From the NCBI RefSeq assembly GCF_018613325.1, contig NZ_JAGGQJ010000027.1:1-57294 (forward strand): DNA of 57,294 nucleotides, written 5' to 3'. Source of the DNA: Bacillus sp. ISL-34. Its GTDB lineage: Bacteria > Bacillota > Bacilli > Bacillales > DSM-1321. Positions within the stretch are counted from its first letter, which is position 1, and every line of letters starts with the position of its first letter. A model generated the notes under the pieces. The model searched no databases. It saw only the letters and a program-made list of their open reading frames with translations, and was not told the origin of the DNA. This document shows, piece by piece, positions 39,677 to 50,137 of the stretch. Made by a program: the position numbers and the translations under genes.

Positions 39677-42151
39677 ATGGAAAAAGTAGAAAGACCTATG
39701 ATGGAACCTCTTGGAGATGTTCAGTTAAAAGAAGCGAAGGCAGGGGCCATCAATTGGATCCAACAACTGCAAATGAAGACGGAAGACATATTCATAAAAA
39801 AAGGTATCTCTTTAGCAATTATCGGTTTTTTATTAGGACGGGCTTTAATTCTTTCGCAGCTGGCACCATTTGGACTTCCGTTTTTCGCCGCCGTGTTTCT
39901 CATGAGACGTGACAGGGCACCGCTTGCTTTATTCGGATTGATTGCAGGCGGGCTGACCGTTCACTATTCTAATAGTTTAGTTATCTTTGCATCGGCGTTC
40001 CTGCTCCTGTTATTTCATAAGATCAAGAAGCCCGCCGTGGAGGGACAATTCAAGACGATGTCGATGTACGTCTTTGCTTCACTATTCCTGGTCAACCTGG
40101 CCGAGCAATATCTGGTATTTCGAACGATTCAGCTGTACGACTTGATGATGATAGGAGTAGAGGCGGGACTCGCAATGATACTAACCTTAATCTTCATACA
40201 GTCCATCCCGCTGCTGACCGTTCGGACAAAGTCCCAATCATTAAAGACGGAGGAAATCGTCAGCATCATCATCTTGCTGGCTTCGGTGATGACCGGAACC
40301 ATCGGCTGGATGATATACGATTTATCACTCGACCATATATTCTCGCGATACCTGGTCCTCCTCTTCGGGCTGGCGGGAGGGGCCGCCATAGGCTCCACTG
40401 TCGGTGTAGTTACTGGATTGATATTCAGCTTGGCAAGTATTGCAAGTCTTTATCAAATGAGCCTTCTCGCATTTTCCGGGCTTCTGGGCGGTTTGTTGAA
40501 GGAGGGAAGGAAGATAGGGGTTGCCGCAGGTCTCTTGATTGCTACGTTACTGATAGGTTTATATGGTGAGGGCACCAACAATATAATGGTGACCCTCTAT
40601 GAATCACTTATAGCTGTGGCCCTATTTATATTGACACCGTCATCCATAATCAACAAAATAGCGAAACATATACCGGGAACAGTCGAGAATTCTGATGAAC
40701 AGCAGCAGTATGCCCGAAAAGTGAGGGATGTCACCGCCCAAAGGGTGGAGCAATTCTCACATGTATTTGAGGCGCTCTCTAATAGCTTTTCCCAAGTGGA
40801 TGAAAGGGGAAGATTGGAGGAAGATGAGAAAGAATTCGACTACTTCTTAAGTAATGTAACGGAAAAGACGTGCCAGCTCTGTTTTAAAAAGGAACAGTGC
40901 TGGTCCAAGAACTTTAATACAACCTATGACGGCATGCAGGAAATCATGCTTCAATTAAGTGAAAATAATGGTCAGCTCCCCCAAAAGACTTCGAAGGAAT
41001 GGGGGAAATATTGTAGCCGCGGGCCCCAGGTCATTGGGGCGATATCACAGGAACTTACTTATTTTGAAGCCAACCAAAAATTAAAAAGGCAGGTGAAGGA
41101 AAGCCGGAAACTAGTGGCGGATCAACTGCGGGGCGTTTCTGCAGTAATGGATGATTTTGCGAAAGAAATTCAAAGGGAAAGGAAGAATCATCATGTACAT
41201 GAAGAATCCATTTTGGAAGCCATCCAGGATTTTGGCCTGCACATAGGGTATGTAGAAATATACAGTCTGGAACAAGGGAATGTTGATATAGAGATGAGTG
41301 TCCCATACTGCCAGGGCAGAGGGGAATGTGAAAAGTTGATTGCACCCATGCTTTCTGACATTTTAGGGGAAACAATAGTCGTTCATTCAGAAGAGTGTGC
41401 AACGTATCCAAACGGGCAATGTGAGGTGATATTTAGGTCAGCAAAAAAATTCACGGTCGAAACGGGTGTGGCTCATGCTGCCAAGGGGGGAGGGCTTGTA
41501 TCAGGAGATAGTTATACGACCATGGAAATTGGCTGCGGCAAATTCGCAATAGCCATTAGTGATGGAATGGGAAATGGGGAAAGGGCCCATTTTGAAAGTA
41601 CAGAGACATTGAAGCTGCTTCAAAAATTTTTACAATCGGGAATAGAAGAAAAAATAGCCATTAAATCCGTAAACTCCGTATTATCTCTACGCACTACCGA
41701 TGAAATATTTTCGACTCTTGATTTGGCAATGATTGATCTTCAGGACGCAAGGGCTAAGTTTTTAAAAATCTGTTCGATACCGAGTTTCATTAAAAGGGGG
41801 GATAGGATAATAAAAATTGAATCAAGTAACCTCCCCATGGGGATCATCCAGGATTTCGATGTTGATGTTGTATCAGAAGAGCTGAAGGCAGGGGATATAC
41901 TAATCATGATGAGCGATGGTGTGTTCGATGGCCCCTCACATGTCGAAAACATCGAGTTCTGGCTTAAACGAAAAATCAAGGAAATGGAAACGGACGATCC
42001 GCAGGAAATCTCTGATTTAATATTGGAAGAGGTCATCCGGACAAAAGGGATCATAGATGATGACATGACAGTGGTAACATCGAAAATTAAGCATAACACA
42101 CCGAAATGGGCATCCATTCCCGTTTCTCCAAAACGCAAAAAGGCCCAGTAG
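39677..42151 (+). CDS. spoIIE: Stage II sporulation protein E (PP2C phosphatase)
   Basis: 824 residues (827 in B. subtilis). Bifunctional: interacts with FtsZ to shape the polar septum and dephosphorylates SpoIIAA, releasing sigma-F in the forespore. About ten membrane helices (about 40-330), a regulatory middle (330-590) and a PP2C domain (590-824) with metal-binding Asp in SDGMGNGERA, SDGVFDG and DDMTVV. Start ATG after GGGGTG. The sigma-F it activates would read csfB here. No strong terminator; a GGCCC/GGGCC hairpin spans the stop. Confidence 0.98.
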   Translation: MEKVERPMMEPLGDVQLKEAKAGAINWIQQLQMKTEDIFIKKGISLAIIGFLLGRALILSQLAPFGLPFFAAVFLMRRDRAPLALFGLIAGGLTVHYSNSLVIFASAFLLLLFHKIKKPAVEGQFKTMSMYVFASLFLVNLAEQYLVFRTIQLYDLMMIGVEAGLAMILTLIFIQSIPLLTVRTKSQSLKTEEIVSIIILLASVMTGTIGWMIYDLSLDHIFSRYLVLLFGLAGGAAIGSTVGVVTGLIFSLASIASLYQMSLLAFSGLLGGLLKEGRKIGVAAGLLIATLLIGLYGEGTNNIMVTLYESLIAVALFILTPSSIINKIAKHIPGTVENSDEQQQYARKVRDVTAQRVEQFSHVFEALSNSFSQVDERGRLEEDEKEFDYFLSNVTEKTCQLCFKKEQCWSKNFNTTYDGMQEIMLQLSENNGQLPQKTSKEWGKYCSRGPQVIGAISQELTYFEANQKLKRQVKESRKLVADQLRGVSAVMDDFAKEIQRERKNHHVHEESILEAIQDFGLHIGYVEIYSLEQGNVDIEMSVPYCQGRGECEKLIAPMLSDILGETIVVHSEECATYPNGQCEVIFRSAKKFTVETGVAHAAKGGGLVSGDSYTTMEIGCGKFAIAISDGMGNGERAHFESTETLKLLQKFLQSGIEEKIAIKSVNSVLSLRTTDEIFSTLDLAMIDLQDARAKFLKICSIPSFIKRGDRIIKIESSNLPMGIIQDFDVDVVSEELKAGDILIMMSDGVFDGPSHVENIEFWLKRKIKEMETDDPQEISDLILEEVIRTKGIIDDDMTVVTSKIKHNTPKWASIPVSPKRKKAQ

Positions 42152-42333
42152 GGGCCGTTTATATATATTAAATAAAACCAAAAATGAGGTGGTGAAATGG
42201 AAGACGGATAAAAGGTAAAGAGATTTTTCAATCACTCCACTCCATGATGTGACTTGATGCGATGTCATTAGCGTATAAATTCCCCCTTTTTAGTCAATTA
42301 TGGTAACAAATTGATAGGAAGGGAGAGCAAAAC

Positions 42334-43071
42334 ATGAAAGCAGGAACATTAAGACAGATTTTGCTTATAACCGACGGATGTTCAAATCATGGTGAGGAGC
42401 CGTCTGCCATGGCTGAATTAGCAAGGGAGCAAGGCATAACCATCAATGTTATAGGTGTCATGGAAAATGATGTGATAGATGAAAAGGGGCTTAAGGAAAT
42501 CGAGAAGATTGCTGGTTCAGGAGGTGGCGTAAGTCAAATAGTCTATGCCCAGCAGTTGTCCCAAACCGTCCAAATGGTGACCCAAAAGGCAATGACTCAA
42601 ACTATACAGGGAGTTATCAATCGCGAACTTCAACAAATACTTGGAGATTCAAAAACGATGGAGGATCTTCCGCCGGATAAACGAGGAGAAGTGATGGAGG
42701 TGGTCGATGAGCTTGGGGAAACAAGCAAGCTCGAAGTGCTGATTCTTGTTGATACCAGTGCAAGCATGAAACATAAACTGCCTACAGTAAAAGATTCCTT
42801 ATTAGATCTTTCCCTTAGTATGAATGCAAGAATGGGTGACAGCCGTTTTTCCGTATTCGTATTTCCTGGGAAAAGAAATGATGTTGAAAAGTTGCTGGAT
42901 TGGACCCCGAACCTTGAAGCCTTGACGGCAACTTTTCCTAAGCTTAGTACAGGAGGACTCACTCCGACAGGTCCAGCCATTCGTGAAGCTTTAACATATT
43001 TCAATAAAAAACGTTCATTGAGGGGATTGTTATCACATGATGATGAACAATACTTTGAGGAATCAATGTAA
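42334..43071 (+). CDS. yabS: VWA-domain protein YabS
   Basis: 245 residues, as in B. subtilis. Two von Willebrand A-like halves: ILLITDGCSNHGEE near the start and a MIDAS motif DTSAS in LILVDTSASMKHKL (about residue 144). Cytoplasmic, function unknown; always next to the kinase yabT. AAGGGAGAG precedes ATG 42334. No clear promoter in the 180 bp upstream. The 3' end overlaps yabT by 35 nt. Confidence 0.9.
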   Translation: MKAGTLRQILLITDGCSNHGEEPSAMAELAREQGITINVIGVMENDVIDEKGLKEIEKIAGSGGGVSQIVYAQQLSQTVQMVTQKAMTQTIQGVINRELQQILGDSKTMEDLPPDKRGEVMEVVDELGETSKLEVLILVDTSASMKHKLPTVKDSLLDLSLSMNARMGDSRFSVFVFPGKRNDVEKLLDWTPNLEALTATFPKLSTGGLTPTGPAIREALTYFNKKRSLRGLLSHDDEQYFEESM

Positions 43072-44035
43072 ACTCCTGCCTGGCAGTTTGGTCACTGGAA
43101 AATGGAATAAAAACCAGTACAAAATAATTAAGGAATTGGGGTGTGGAGCGAACGGGATCGTCTATTTGGTTGAAAGCAAAAATCGTCATTATGCTTTAAA
43201 GCTCAGTGATAATGGGACATCCATTATTTCGGAGATGAATATCCTAAAATCCTTTTCAAAGGTCCAGGGGTCTACCCTTGGACCTTCCTTTTTGGAAGCG
43301 GATGATTTCATGAAAACAGGAAAGCAGCTCCCTTTTTATGTCATGGAATATATCCACGGACACGATTTTTTGCGTTTCATCGATAAGAAAGGGCCATCGT
43401 GGATTGGAGTCTTAATGCTTCAGCTTTTAACCAGCTTGTCTGCCTTGCATACCAATGGCTGGGTGTTCGGGGATTTAAAACCTGAGAATTTGATCGTGAC
43501 TTCACCAGCCTATAAGGTGAGGTGCGTGGATGTAGGCGGAACCACCTTAATTGGGCGATCTGTTAAAGAATTCACCGAGTTCTTTGACAGGGGTTACTGG
43601 GGACTTGGTTCAAGAAAGGCCGATCCGCAATATGACTTGTTCGCTGTGGCGATGATTATAATCAATTCTGCCTATCCTGGACGTTTCCACAAGCAAGGGG
43701 AGGGGTATAAACAGCTTAACGACTTGATTAAGCAGAAAAAGGAATTGCGCCCATATAGAAAGATGCTGGATAAAGCACTCCACGGGCAGTATGATTCTGC
43801 CCTCCAAATGCGGGAGGATTTGGTCACGGTGCTAAGTAAGCAAAATCACTCGAAGAAAAAGGGTCCGACTCAGGCAGTGACGGGTCAGCCACAAACAATG
43901 CAACCTGCAACGAGACAAGCAAGAAGGTCCCAAAACCAATCAAAAAAGAAAAGTGGCGGTTTTTTTGAAACTTTTTTGCTGGTTGCCATCATATCGATGC
44001 TCTATGTTCTTTACATATATGAACAGTTGTTATGA
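43037..44035 (+). CDS. yabT: Serine/threonine protein kinase YabT
   Basis: 332 residues. Hanks-type kinase with one C-terminal membrane helix (about 308-327) after a Lys/Gln-rich linker. In B. subtilis YabT is activated by DNA in the forespore and phosphorylates RecA and others. Gly loop GCGANG, Lys in YALKLS; the catalytic loop reads FGDLKPEN in place of HRDxKxxN, and DVG replaces DFG, both as in B. subtilis YabT. Three ATGs (43037, 43040, 43043) are possible starts; all lie inside yabS. Confidence 0.93.
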   Translation: MMMNNTLRNQCKLLPGSLVTGKWNKNQYKIIKELGCGANGIVYLVESKNRHYALKLSDNGTSIISEMNILKSFSKVQGSTLGPSFLEADDFMKTGKQLPFYVMEYIHGHDFLRFIDKKGPSWIGVLMLQLLTSLSALHTNGWVFGDLKPENLIVTSPAYKVRCVDVGGTTLIGRSVKEFTEFFDRGYWGLGSRKADPQYDLFAVAMIIINSAYPGRFHKQGEGYKQLNDLIKQKKELRPYRKMLDKALHGQYDSALQMREDLVTVLSKQNHSKKKGPTQAVTGQPQTMQPATRQARRSQNQSKKKSGGFFETFLLVAIISMLYVLYIYEQLL

Positions 44036-44128
44036 TATAGTAAATAGGTGAATACCATGGAATATTTGAAACCATTTCATGATTGAATCGTATAAAACTA
44101 ATGCCTGTTCATAAAGAAGGAAGATTGT

Positions 44129-45523
44129 ATGTTAAAGGAAAAAGTTTTGAGCACCATTTATAGAAACGAATTGATTAAGGAAAACTCGAAGTTGCTAATA
44201 GGCGTTTCCGGAGGACCGGATTCATTGGTGCTTCTCCATATCCTTAAGGAAATTCAATCTCTTTTTCATTACGAGATGATCGTTGCAAGTGTTGACCATA
44301 TGTTTCGTGGTGAAGAATCCTATGAGGATTATAAATACGTTGAGCATATATGTGAACGGTGGGGCATTGCATTTGAGGGAAAAAGGATCGATGTTCCTGC
44401 CCGGATGAAACAGACGGGGGAAAGTTCACAAATAACATCGAGAAAGTTGCGTTTTGCCTTCTATGAGGAAATGATGGATAAGCATCAGGCCTCCACTCTT
44501 GTCCTGGGGCATCATGGCGATGATCAAATCGAAACGATGCTCATGCGTTTAACAAGAGGGGCTACAGGTAAGGCTAGGGCAGGCATTCCTATAAAGAGAC
44601 GTTTCCATACCGGGAATCTGATCAGACCTTTTCTTGAAATCACGAAAAGCCAAATAATCGAATATGCGGGCCTTCATGATATTGAACCGAGGTTTGATCC
44701 GAGCAATGAAACGGGTGTCTATGCAAGAAATCGTTTTAGACATGAAGTCCTACCGTTTTTAAAGAAAGAAAATGGAAAGGTTCATGAGCATTTTCAACGA
44801 TTCAGTGAAGAGCTTTATGAAGATGAAGAGTTTTTTTTGAACCTGGTTTCAGGCAAAATGTCCGAGGTTTGGATCACACAGGATAAAGATCAAGCGGTTA
44901 TTCAGATTGATAAGGTTCTCGCGATGCCTAAACCTTTACAAAGAAGGGCGATTCAACTAATATTAAACTATCTTTATTTGGAGAGACCTTCATCGCTTTC
45001 GGCATTACATATTGACCAACTTTTAGTTTTGTTTTTGAATCCTCAACCATCTGCAGAATTGCATCTTCCGGAGGGCCTTATTGCGGAAAAATCATATCAT
45101 ACTTGCACTTTTAGATTTTTTCGGCAAGAAAGCCATAAATATTCCTTTAAATTACAAATTCCCGGTGAGACTATTCTTCCGAATGGATATAAGATTAAAG
45201 CGCACTATATAAAAGAAGAAATTCCGGTACTTAGAGGAAATCATTCTTTTATACTTCCCGAATCAGCTGTTCAGTTCCCTCTTACAGTCCGAACCAGGAA
45301 TGAAGGCGAACGGATGGCCGTCAAGGGATTGGGTGGAACTAAAAAGTTAAAGGATATTTTTATTAATGAAAAGATTCCGATGCTAGAAAGAAATGTGTGG
45401 CCGGTCATCATCGATCAAACGGGAACGGTCATTTGGCTACCTGGTTTAAAGAAATCGAATGTTGAGCCGGATATAATTTCTGATGAAAAATCTTTAATCT
45501 ACTTAGAATATAAAAAAGCTTAA
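44129..45523 (+). CDS. tilS: tRNA(Ile)-lysidine synthase
   Basis: 464 residues (472 in B. subtilis). Converts C34 of the AUA-reading tRNA-Ile to lysidine using ATP and lysine; essential for decoding. PP-loop ATP motif SGGPDS (27-32), [14 protein letters not shown] in the N-terminal domain (1-215) and a C-terminal domain beginning near 380 ([10 protein letters not shown]). GAAGGAAGA before ATG 44129. hpt follows after 26 nt. Confidence 0.96.
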   Translation: MLKEKVLSTIYRNELIKENSKLLIGVSGGPDSLVLLHILKEIQSLFHYEMIVASVDHMFRGEESYEDYKYVEHICERWGIAFEGKRIDVPARMKQTGESSQITSRKLRFAFYEEMMDKHQASTLVLGHHGDDQIETMLMRLTRGATGKARAGIPIKRRFHTGNLIRPFLEITKSQIIEYAGLHDIEPRFDPSNETGVYARNRFRHEVLPFLKKENGKVHEHFQRFSEELYEDEEFFLNLVSGKMSEVWITQDKDQAVIQIDKVLAMPKPLQRRAIQLILNYLYLERPSSLSALHIDQLLVLFLNPQPSAELHLPEGLIAEKSYHTCTFRFFRQESHKYSFKLQIPGETILPNGYKIKAHYIKEEIPVLRGNHSFILPESAVQFPLTVRTRNEGERMAVKGLGGTKKLKDIFINEKIPMLERNVWPVIIDQTGTVIWLPGLKKSNVEPDIISDEKSLIYLEYKKA

Positions 45524-45549
45524 TTCTTCATGGGGGGCAATTAATTACA

Positions 45550-46095
45550 ATGACCATGCAAAACGACATTGAAAAGGTTTTAATATCAGAGGAAGAACTT
45601 CAAAAGAAAATCAGGGAATTGGGTGCGCAGCTTGAAGCTGATTACCAAGGTAAGTTCCCGTTGGCCATCGGAGTGCTGAAAGGCGCCATGCCATTTATGT
45701 CAGATTTACTGAAACGCGTTGATACACACCTTGAAATGGACTTTATGGATGTTTCAAGCTATGGTAACTCCACTGTATCTTCCGGTGAAGTGAAAATCAT
45801 CAAGGATCTTGATACATCAGTTGAAGGCCGGGATATTTTAATCATCGAAGATATTATCGACAGCGGTTTAACTCTTAGCTATCTTGCGGAACTTTTCCGT
45901 TATCGAAAAGCAAAATCAATTAAAATCGTTACCTTATTGGATAAACCAACAGGCAGGAAAGCGGATATCACTCCGGACTATGCCGGGTTCATCGTTCCGG
46001 ATGCATTTGTTGTCGGATATGGTCTTGATTTTGCGGAAAAGTATCGTAATCTCCCGTATATTGGCATATTGAAGCCTGAAATTTACTCGAATTAA
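45550..46095 (+). CDS. hpt: Hypoxanthine-guanine phosphoribosyltransferase
   Basis: 181 residues (180 in B. subtilis, hprT). Purine salvage using PRPP from Prs. PRPP loop [14 protein letters not shown] near residue 98; [18 protein letters not shown] is the C-terminal signature. ATG 45550 follows GGGGGGC; ATG 45556 also possible. tilS-hpt-ftsH is a conserved trio; TilS and HprT are reported to activate ftsH transcription in B. subtilis. Confidence 0.97.
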   Translation: MTMQNDIEKVLISEEELQKKIRELGAQLEADYQGKFPLAIGVLKGAMPFMSDLLKRVDTHLEMDFMDVSSYGNSTVSSGEVKIIKDLDTSVEGRDILIIEDIIDSGLTLSYLAELFRYRKAKSIKIVTLLDKPTGRKADITPDYAGFIVPDAFVVGYGLDFAEKYRNLPYIGILKPEIYSN

Positions 46096-46145
46096 TCGTA
46101 CCTGTTTGAAAGGGAAGACCAGATAAAAACAGCGGTGTTAAATTA

Positions 46146-46175
46146 TTGTAATTCATTAATTTTGTATGATAGTAT
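46146..46175 (+). promoter_or_regulatory. Candidate ftsH promoter
   Basis: TTGTAA, 18 nt, TAGTAT, 38 nt before ftsH. Both hexamers are four of six, so confidence is moderate. Confidence 0.4.
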
Positions 46176-46212
46176 TTACTATAGTTTGTTTACCCGTGGG
46201 AGGAGGTAAGGG

Positions 46213-48273
46213 ATGAATCGGATCTTCCGTAATACTATATTTTATTTACTGATCTTTTTGGTCATCATTGGGATTGTAAGCATTTTTAATAATAACAATG
46301 AACCAACGGAGAAAATGACCCAAGATGAATTCTATACGCATTTGGAGAATGGGGACGTTACATCACTGACGATGCAGCCCGAAAGCAGTGTATTTGAAAT
46401 CACAGGAAAGCTCAAAGGTTATGAGGAAAACAAATTCTTTGTGACTTACGTGCCTTTCAGTGAATATTCGCAAAGCCGAATCAATGATGCCGTAACCAAG
46501 TTGGATAAGGACATCATCACTGTTGAACCTCCAGAAAAAACAAGTGGCTGGGTGACATTTTTCACTTCCATCATTCCATTTGTAATCATTTTTATCCTCT
46601 TCTTCTTTTTACTGAACCAAGCTCAAGGCGGCGGTGGTGGCCGCGTCATGAACTTCGGGAAAAGTAAGGCGAAATTGTATAATGATGATAAGAAAAAAGT
46701 ACGCTTCAATGATGTTGCCGGAGCGGACGAGGAAAAGCAGGAACTTGTCGAGGTCGTCGAATTCTTGAAAGATCCTCGCAAATATGCCGAGCTTGGAGCC
46801 CGTATTCCAAAAGGGGTACTTTTAGTTGGGCCTCCTGGTACAGGTAAAACTTTACTTGCACGAGCAGTAGCTGGTGAAGCCGGAACTCCTTTCTTCTCAA
46901 TCAGTGGTTCTGATTTTGTTGAGATGTTTGTGGGTGTCGGTGCATCCCGTGTTCGTGATTTGTTTGAAAATGCTAAGAAGAATGCACCGTGTATCATCTT
47001 TATCGATGAAATCGATGCAGTCGGACGTCAGCGTGGCGCAGGTCTTGGTGGCGGTCACGATGAACGTGAACAGACATTGAACCAATTACTGGTGGAAATG
47101 GATGGCTTCGGCGGTAATGAAGGAATCATAATCATCGCTGCGACTAACCGTGCTGATGTATTGGATCCGGCATTATTGCGTCCGGGACGTTTTGACCGTC
47201 AAATAACGGTAGGGCGCCCTGATGTCAAGGGCCGTGAAGAAGTGCTGAAAGTGCATGCACGCAATAAACCTTTAGCAGAGACAGTCGATTTGAAAGCGAT
47301 CGCTCAGCGTACTCCAGGATTTTCTGGTGCTGATCTTGAAAACTTACTGAATGAAGCGGCGCTTGTAGCTGCCCGTCAAGATAAGAAGAAGATCGACATG
47401 TCCGATTTGGATGAAGCTTCGGATCGCGTTATCGCCGGACCTGCCAAGAAAAACCGTGTCATTTCCAAAAAGGAAAGAAATATCGTAGCGTGGCATGAAG
47501 CAGGCCATACCATTATTGGATTGGTTCTGGATGATGCCGAAGTCGTTCATAAAGTTACGATTGTCCCTCGTGGTCAAGCTGGCGGTTATGCAGTCATGCT
47601 GCCGAAAGAAGATCGTTTCTTCATGACGGAACCTGAGCTTAAGGATAAAATCGTAGGGCTATTGGGTGGCCGTGTAGCCGAAGAAGTTACATTCGGAGAA
47701 GTGAGTACCGGTGCGCATAACGACTTCCAGCGTGCAACGGGCATAGCTCGGAGCATGGTCATGGAATATGGCATGAGTAAACTCGGACCACTTCAATTCG
47801 GTAACTCTCAAGGTCAGGTATTCCTAGGCCGCGATTTCAACAATGATCAAAACTATTCAGATGCAATAGCATATGAAATCGATCTTGAAATTCAACGTAT
47901 CATCAAGGAAGCTTACGAAAGATGTAAGACGATACTTACTGAAAATCGTGAAAAACTTGATTTGGTTGCAAAAACCTTGCTTGAAGTGGAAACACTTGAT
48001 GCTGAACAAATCAAAAGTTTATTCCATAATGGTAAATTGCCAGAACGTGACTATACGGCTCTGAATGGGAATTTAACCACTGATGAGAATGTCAAGGTGA
48101 ACATCAATAAGAAGAAGGAAGAAAAAGAGGCCCTATTAGATCCATTGGATAAAAGAGGACCTGAGGACCTTGAAATAACGGAGGAAGGATTGAATACTCC
48201 TCCAATCAAAGAAGGTGCACCTCAAGATCAGCCGCTTTCCTTCCCGAACGAAGATGACAATAAAAAGTCTTAA
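46213..48273 (+). CDS. ftsH: ATP-dependent membrane zinc protease FtsH
   Basis: 686 residues. Hexameric AAA+ protease degrading membrane and short-lived regulatory proteins. Two membrane helices (about 7-25 and 114-134), Walker A GPPGTGKT at 206-213, Walker [12 protein letters not shown] region [19 protein letters not shown], and zinc motif HEAGH at 428-432. The C-terminal tail (about 620-686) is acidic and Pro-rich. GGGAGGAGGTAAGGG precedes ATG. Its own terminator follows. Confidence 0.98.
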   Translation: MNRIFRNTIFYLLIFLVIIGIVSIFNNNNEPTEKMTQDEFYTHLENGDVTSLTMQPESSVFEITGKLKGYEENKFFVTYVPFSEYSQSRINDAVTKLDKDIITVEPPEKTSGWVTFFTSIIPFVIIFILFFFLLNQAQGGGGGRVMNFGKSKAKLYNDDKKKVRFNDVAGADEEKQELVEVVEFLKDPRKYAELGARIPKGVLLVGPPGTGKTLLARAVAGEAGTPFFSISGSDFVEMFVGVGASRVRDLFENAKKNAPCIIFIDEIDAVGRQRGAGLGGGHDEREQTLNQLLVEMDGFGGNEGIIIIAATNRADVLDPALLRPGRFDRQITVGRPDVKGREEVLKVHARNKPLAETVDLKAIAQRTPGFSGADLENLLNEAALVAARQDKKKIDMSDLDEASDRVIAGPAKKNRVISKKERNIVAWHEAGHTIIGLVLDDAEVVHKVTIVPRGQAGGYAVMLPKEDRFFMTEPELKDKIVGLLGGRVAEEVTFGEVSTGAHNDFQRATGIARSMVMEYGMSKLGPLQFGNSQGQVFLGRDFNNDQNYSDAIAYEIDLEIQRIIKEAYERCKTILTENREKLDLVAKTLLEVETLDAEQIKSLFHNGKLPERDYTALNGNLTTDENVKVNINKKKEEKEALLDPLDKRGPEDLEITEEGLNTPPIKEGAPQDQPLSFPNEDDNKKS

Positions 48274-48286
48274 GTTGACTAAATTC

Positions 48287-48321
48287 AAAAGGGTATTTCC
48301 GCCTCGGAAATACCCTTTTCT
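48287..48321 (+). terminator. ftsH terminator
   Basis: Perfect 15-bp stem AAAAGGGTATTTCCG/CGGAAATACCCTTTT with a 3-nt loop; T run is part of the right arm. Confidence 0.92.
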
Positions 48322-48390
48322 TAACTCTTATGATAAAGTTTTTGGGATACCTTTCGAGAAGTGCGTCTAATAGCGTGGGAAATAACAGTG

Positions 48391-48399
48391 TGGTATGAT
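48391..48399 (+). promoter_or_regulatory. Candidate coaX promoter (extended -10)
   Basis: TGGTATGAT, a TATGAT hexamer with a TG-n extension, 32 nt before coaX; no good -35. Confidence 0.4.
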
Positions 48400-48431
48400 G
48401 TTGGAGAATAATTTACCGGAGTGATGAAACG

Positions 48432-49211
48432 ATGATTTTTGTATTGGATGTTGGGAATACGAATACCGTATTAGGCGTATACGATGAAGATATTTTAAAA
48501 TATCATTGGCGAATTGAGACTAACCGTCACAAGACAGAAGATGAGTATGGAATGGTCATAAAGTCTTTGCTGCAACATGAAGGTCTTTCGTTTGATCAAT
48601 TTGATGGAATCATTATTTCTTCGGTAGTTCCGCCAATTATGTTTGCGCTTGAACGCATGTGTAAAAAATACTTTGGAATTAAACCGCTAATAGTTGGACC
48701 TGGAATAAAAACTGGATTGAATATTAAATACGAAAATCCCCGTGAGGTGGGAGCGGACCGAATCGTTAATGCTGTTGCAGGCATTCAGGAATATGGAAGC
48801 CCTCTCATTATCGTGGATTTTGGCACGGCAACGACATATTGCTACATAAATGAGGATAAACAATACATGGGCGGAGCCATTGCTCCGGGTATAAATATTT
48901 CTACTGAAGCACTTTATTCAAAGGCAGCCAAACTTCCAAGAATTGAAATCAGCCGGCCGGAAGGGATTATTGGGAAAAATACGGTATCCGCCATGCAGGC
49001 TGGCATTTTGTATGGGTATGTTGGACAGGTAGAAGGAATCGTAAATCGAATTAAGGCGCAAAGTAATCTAGAACCAACGGTAATAGCGACAGGCGGACTG
49101 GCTACCTTAATTGCTAATGAGTCCACTGTGATTGACGTTGTGGAGCCATTTTTGACCTTGAAGGGGCTGCAGCTGATTTATAAACGTAATCGTGAGCAAG
49201 TGAAGAAGTAA
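48432..49211 (+). CDS. coaX: Type III pantothenate kinase
   Basis: 259 residues (258 in B. subtilis). First step of CoA synthesis; acetate/sugar-kinase fold. [12 protein letters not shown] is the ATP-binding loop; [10 protein letters not shown] and [11 protein letters not shown] carry the catalytic and metal residues; ATGGLATLI is the second phosphate motif. GAGTGATG precedes ATG 48432. Begins the run coaX-hslO-yacD. Confidence 0.96.
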   Translation: MIFVLDVGNTNTVLGVYDEDILKYHWRIETNRHKTEDEYGMVIKSLLQHEGLSFDQFDGIIISSVVPPIMFALERMCKKYFGIKPLIVGPGIKTGLNIKYENPREVGADRIVNAVAGIQEYGSPLIIVDFGTATTYCYINEDKQYMGGAIAPGINISTEALYSKAAKLPRIEISRPEGIIGKNTVSAMQAGILYGYVGQVEGIVNRIKAQSNLEPTVIATGGLATLIANESTVIDVVEPFLTLKGLQLIYKRNREQVKK

Positions 49212-49237
49212 TACAAAGCGTGGAAGGAGCAAAATAA

Positions 49238-50119
49238 ATGAAGGATTATCTAATAAAGGCGTTAGGCTATGAAGGACAGGTTCGGGCATATGCCGTTTCA
49301 ACAACAGACACCGTAGGAGAAGCTCAGCGACGCCATTATACGTGGCCTACTGCTTCTGCTGCCCTTGGACGGGCCATGACGGCAGGAGTTATGATGGGCG
49401 GGATGTTAAAAGGTGAAGAAAAACTGACGATTAAAATCGAGGGCGGTGGACCGATTGGTTCCATCCTGGTCGACAGCAATGCAAAGGGAGAAGTCCGCGG
49501 ATATGTCACTCACCCGCAAACCCACTTTGATTTGAATGAGCAAGGAAAGCTGGATGTAAGGAGAGCGGTGGGTACCGATGGATTGTTGACTGTCGTCAAG
49601 GATATTGGTCTTCGTGATAATTTTTCGGGGCAAGTACCGCTTGTATCGGGAGAGTTAGGTGAAGATTTCACTTATTACTTTGTTACTTCCGAACAGGTGC
49701 CATCATCTGTGGGGGTTGGGGTCCTGGTGAATCCGGATAATTCAATCCTTGCAGCGGGTGGATTTATCATTCAGTTGATGCCGGGTACATCAGAAGATAC
49801 GATTTCCAAAATCGAAAATCGACTAAGCACGATAACTCCTGTTTCCAAGATGATTCAAAGTGGCATGACTCCTGAAGAAATCCTAACCGAAATTTTAGGT
49901 GAGGGCAATGTGAATATACTAGAAAAAATGGATGTCCAATTCTCCTGTCAATGTTCTAGGGAAAGAATTGCCAATGCATTGATTAGCCTAGGGCAAGCTG
50001 AGATTCGGGATATCATCGAGACAGACGGACAAGCGGAGGCACATTGTCATTTTTGTAATCAGACCTACCAATTCTCGAAGGAAGAACTCGAGGAACTGGA
50101 AGCGGAAACCAAAAAATAA
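49238..50119 (+). CDS. hslO: Redox-regulated chaperone Hsp33
   Basis: 293 residues (291 in B. subtilis). Holdase activated by oxidative unfolding. Four zinc-binding cysteines, C237-x-C239 and C270-x-x-C273, form the redox switch. N-terminal chaperone domain (1-180) with [23 protein letters not shown] precedes ATG 49238. yacD follows after 18 nt. Confidence 0.96.
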   Translation: MKDYLIKALGYEGQVRAYAVSTTDTVGEAQRRHYTWPTASAALGRAMTAGVMMGGMLKGEEKLTIKIEGGGPIGSILVDSNAKGEVRGYVTHPQTHFDLNEQGKLDVRRAVGTDGLLTVVKDIGLRDNFSGQVPLVSGELGEDFTYYFVTSEQVPSSVGVGVLVNPDNSILAAGGFIIQLMPGTSEDTISKIENRLSTITPVSKMIQSGMTPEEILTEILGEGNVNILEKMDVQFSCQCSRERIANALISLGQAEIRDIIETDGQAEAHCHFCNQTYQFSKEELEELEAETKK

Positions 50120-50137
50120 ATTACGGGGGATAAGGGT

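Noticed and set aside
42142..42160. GGCCC/GGGCC hairpin at the end of spoIIE as a terminator.
   Set aside because: Only a 5-bp stem with a poor T run (GTTTATA).
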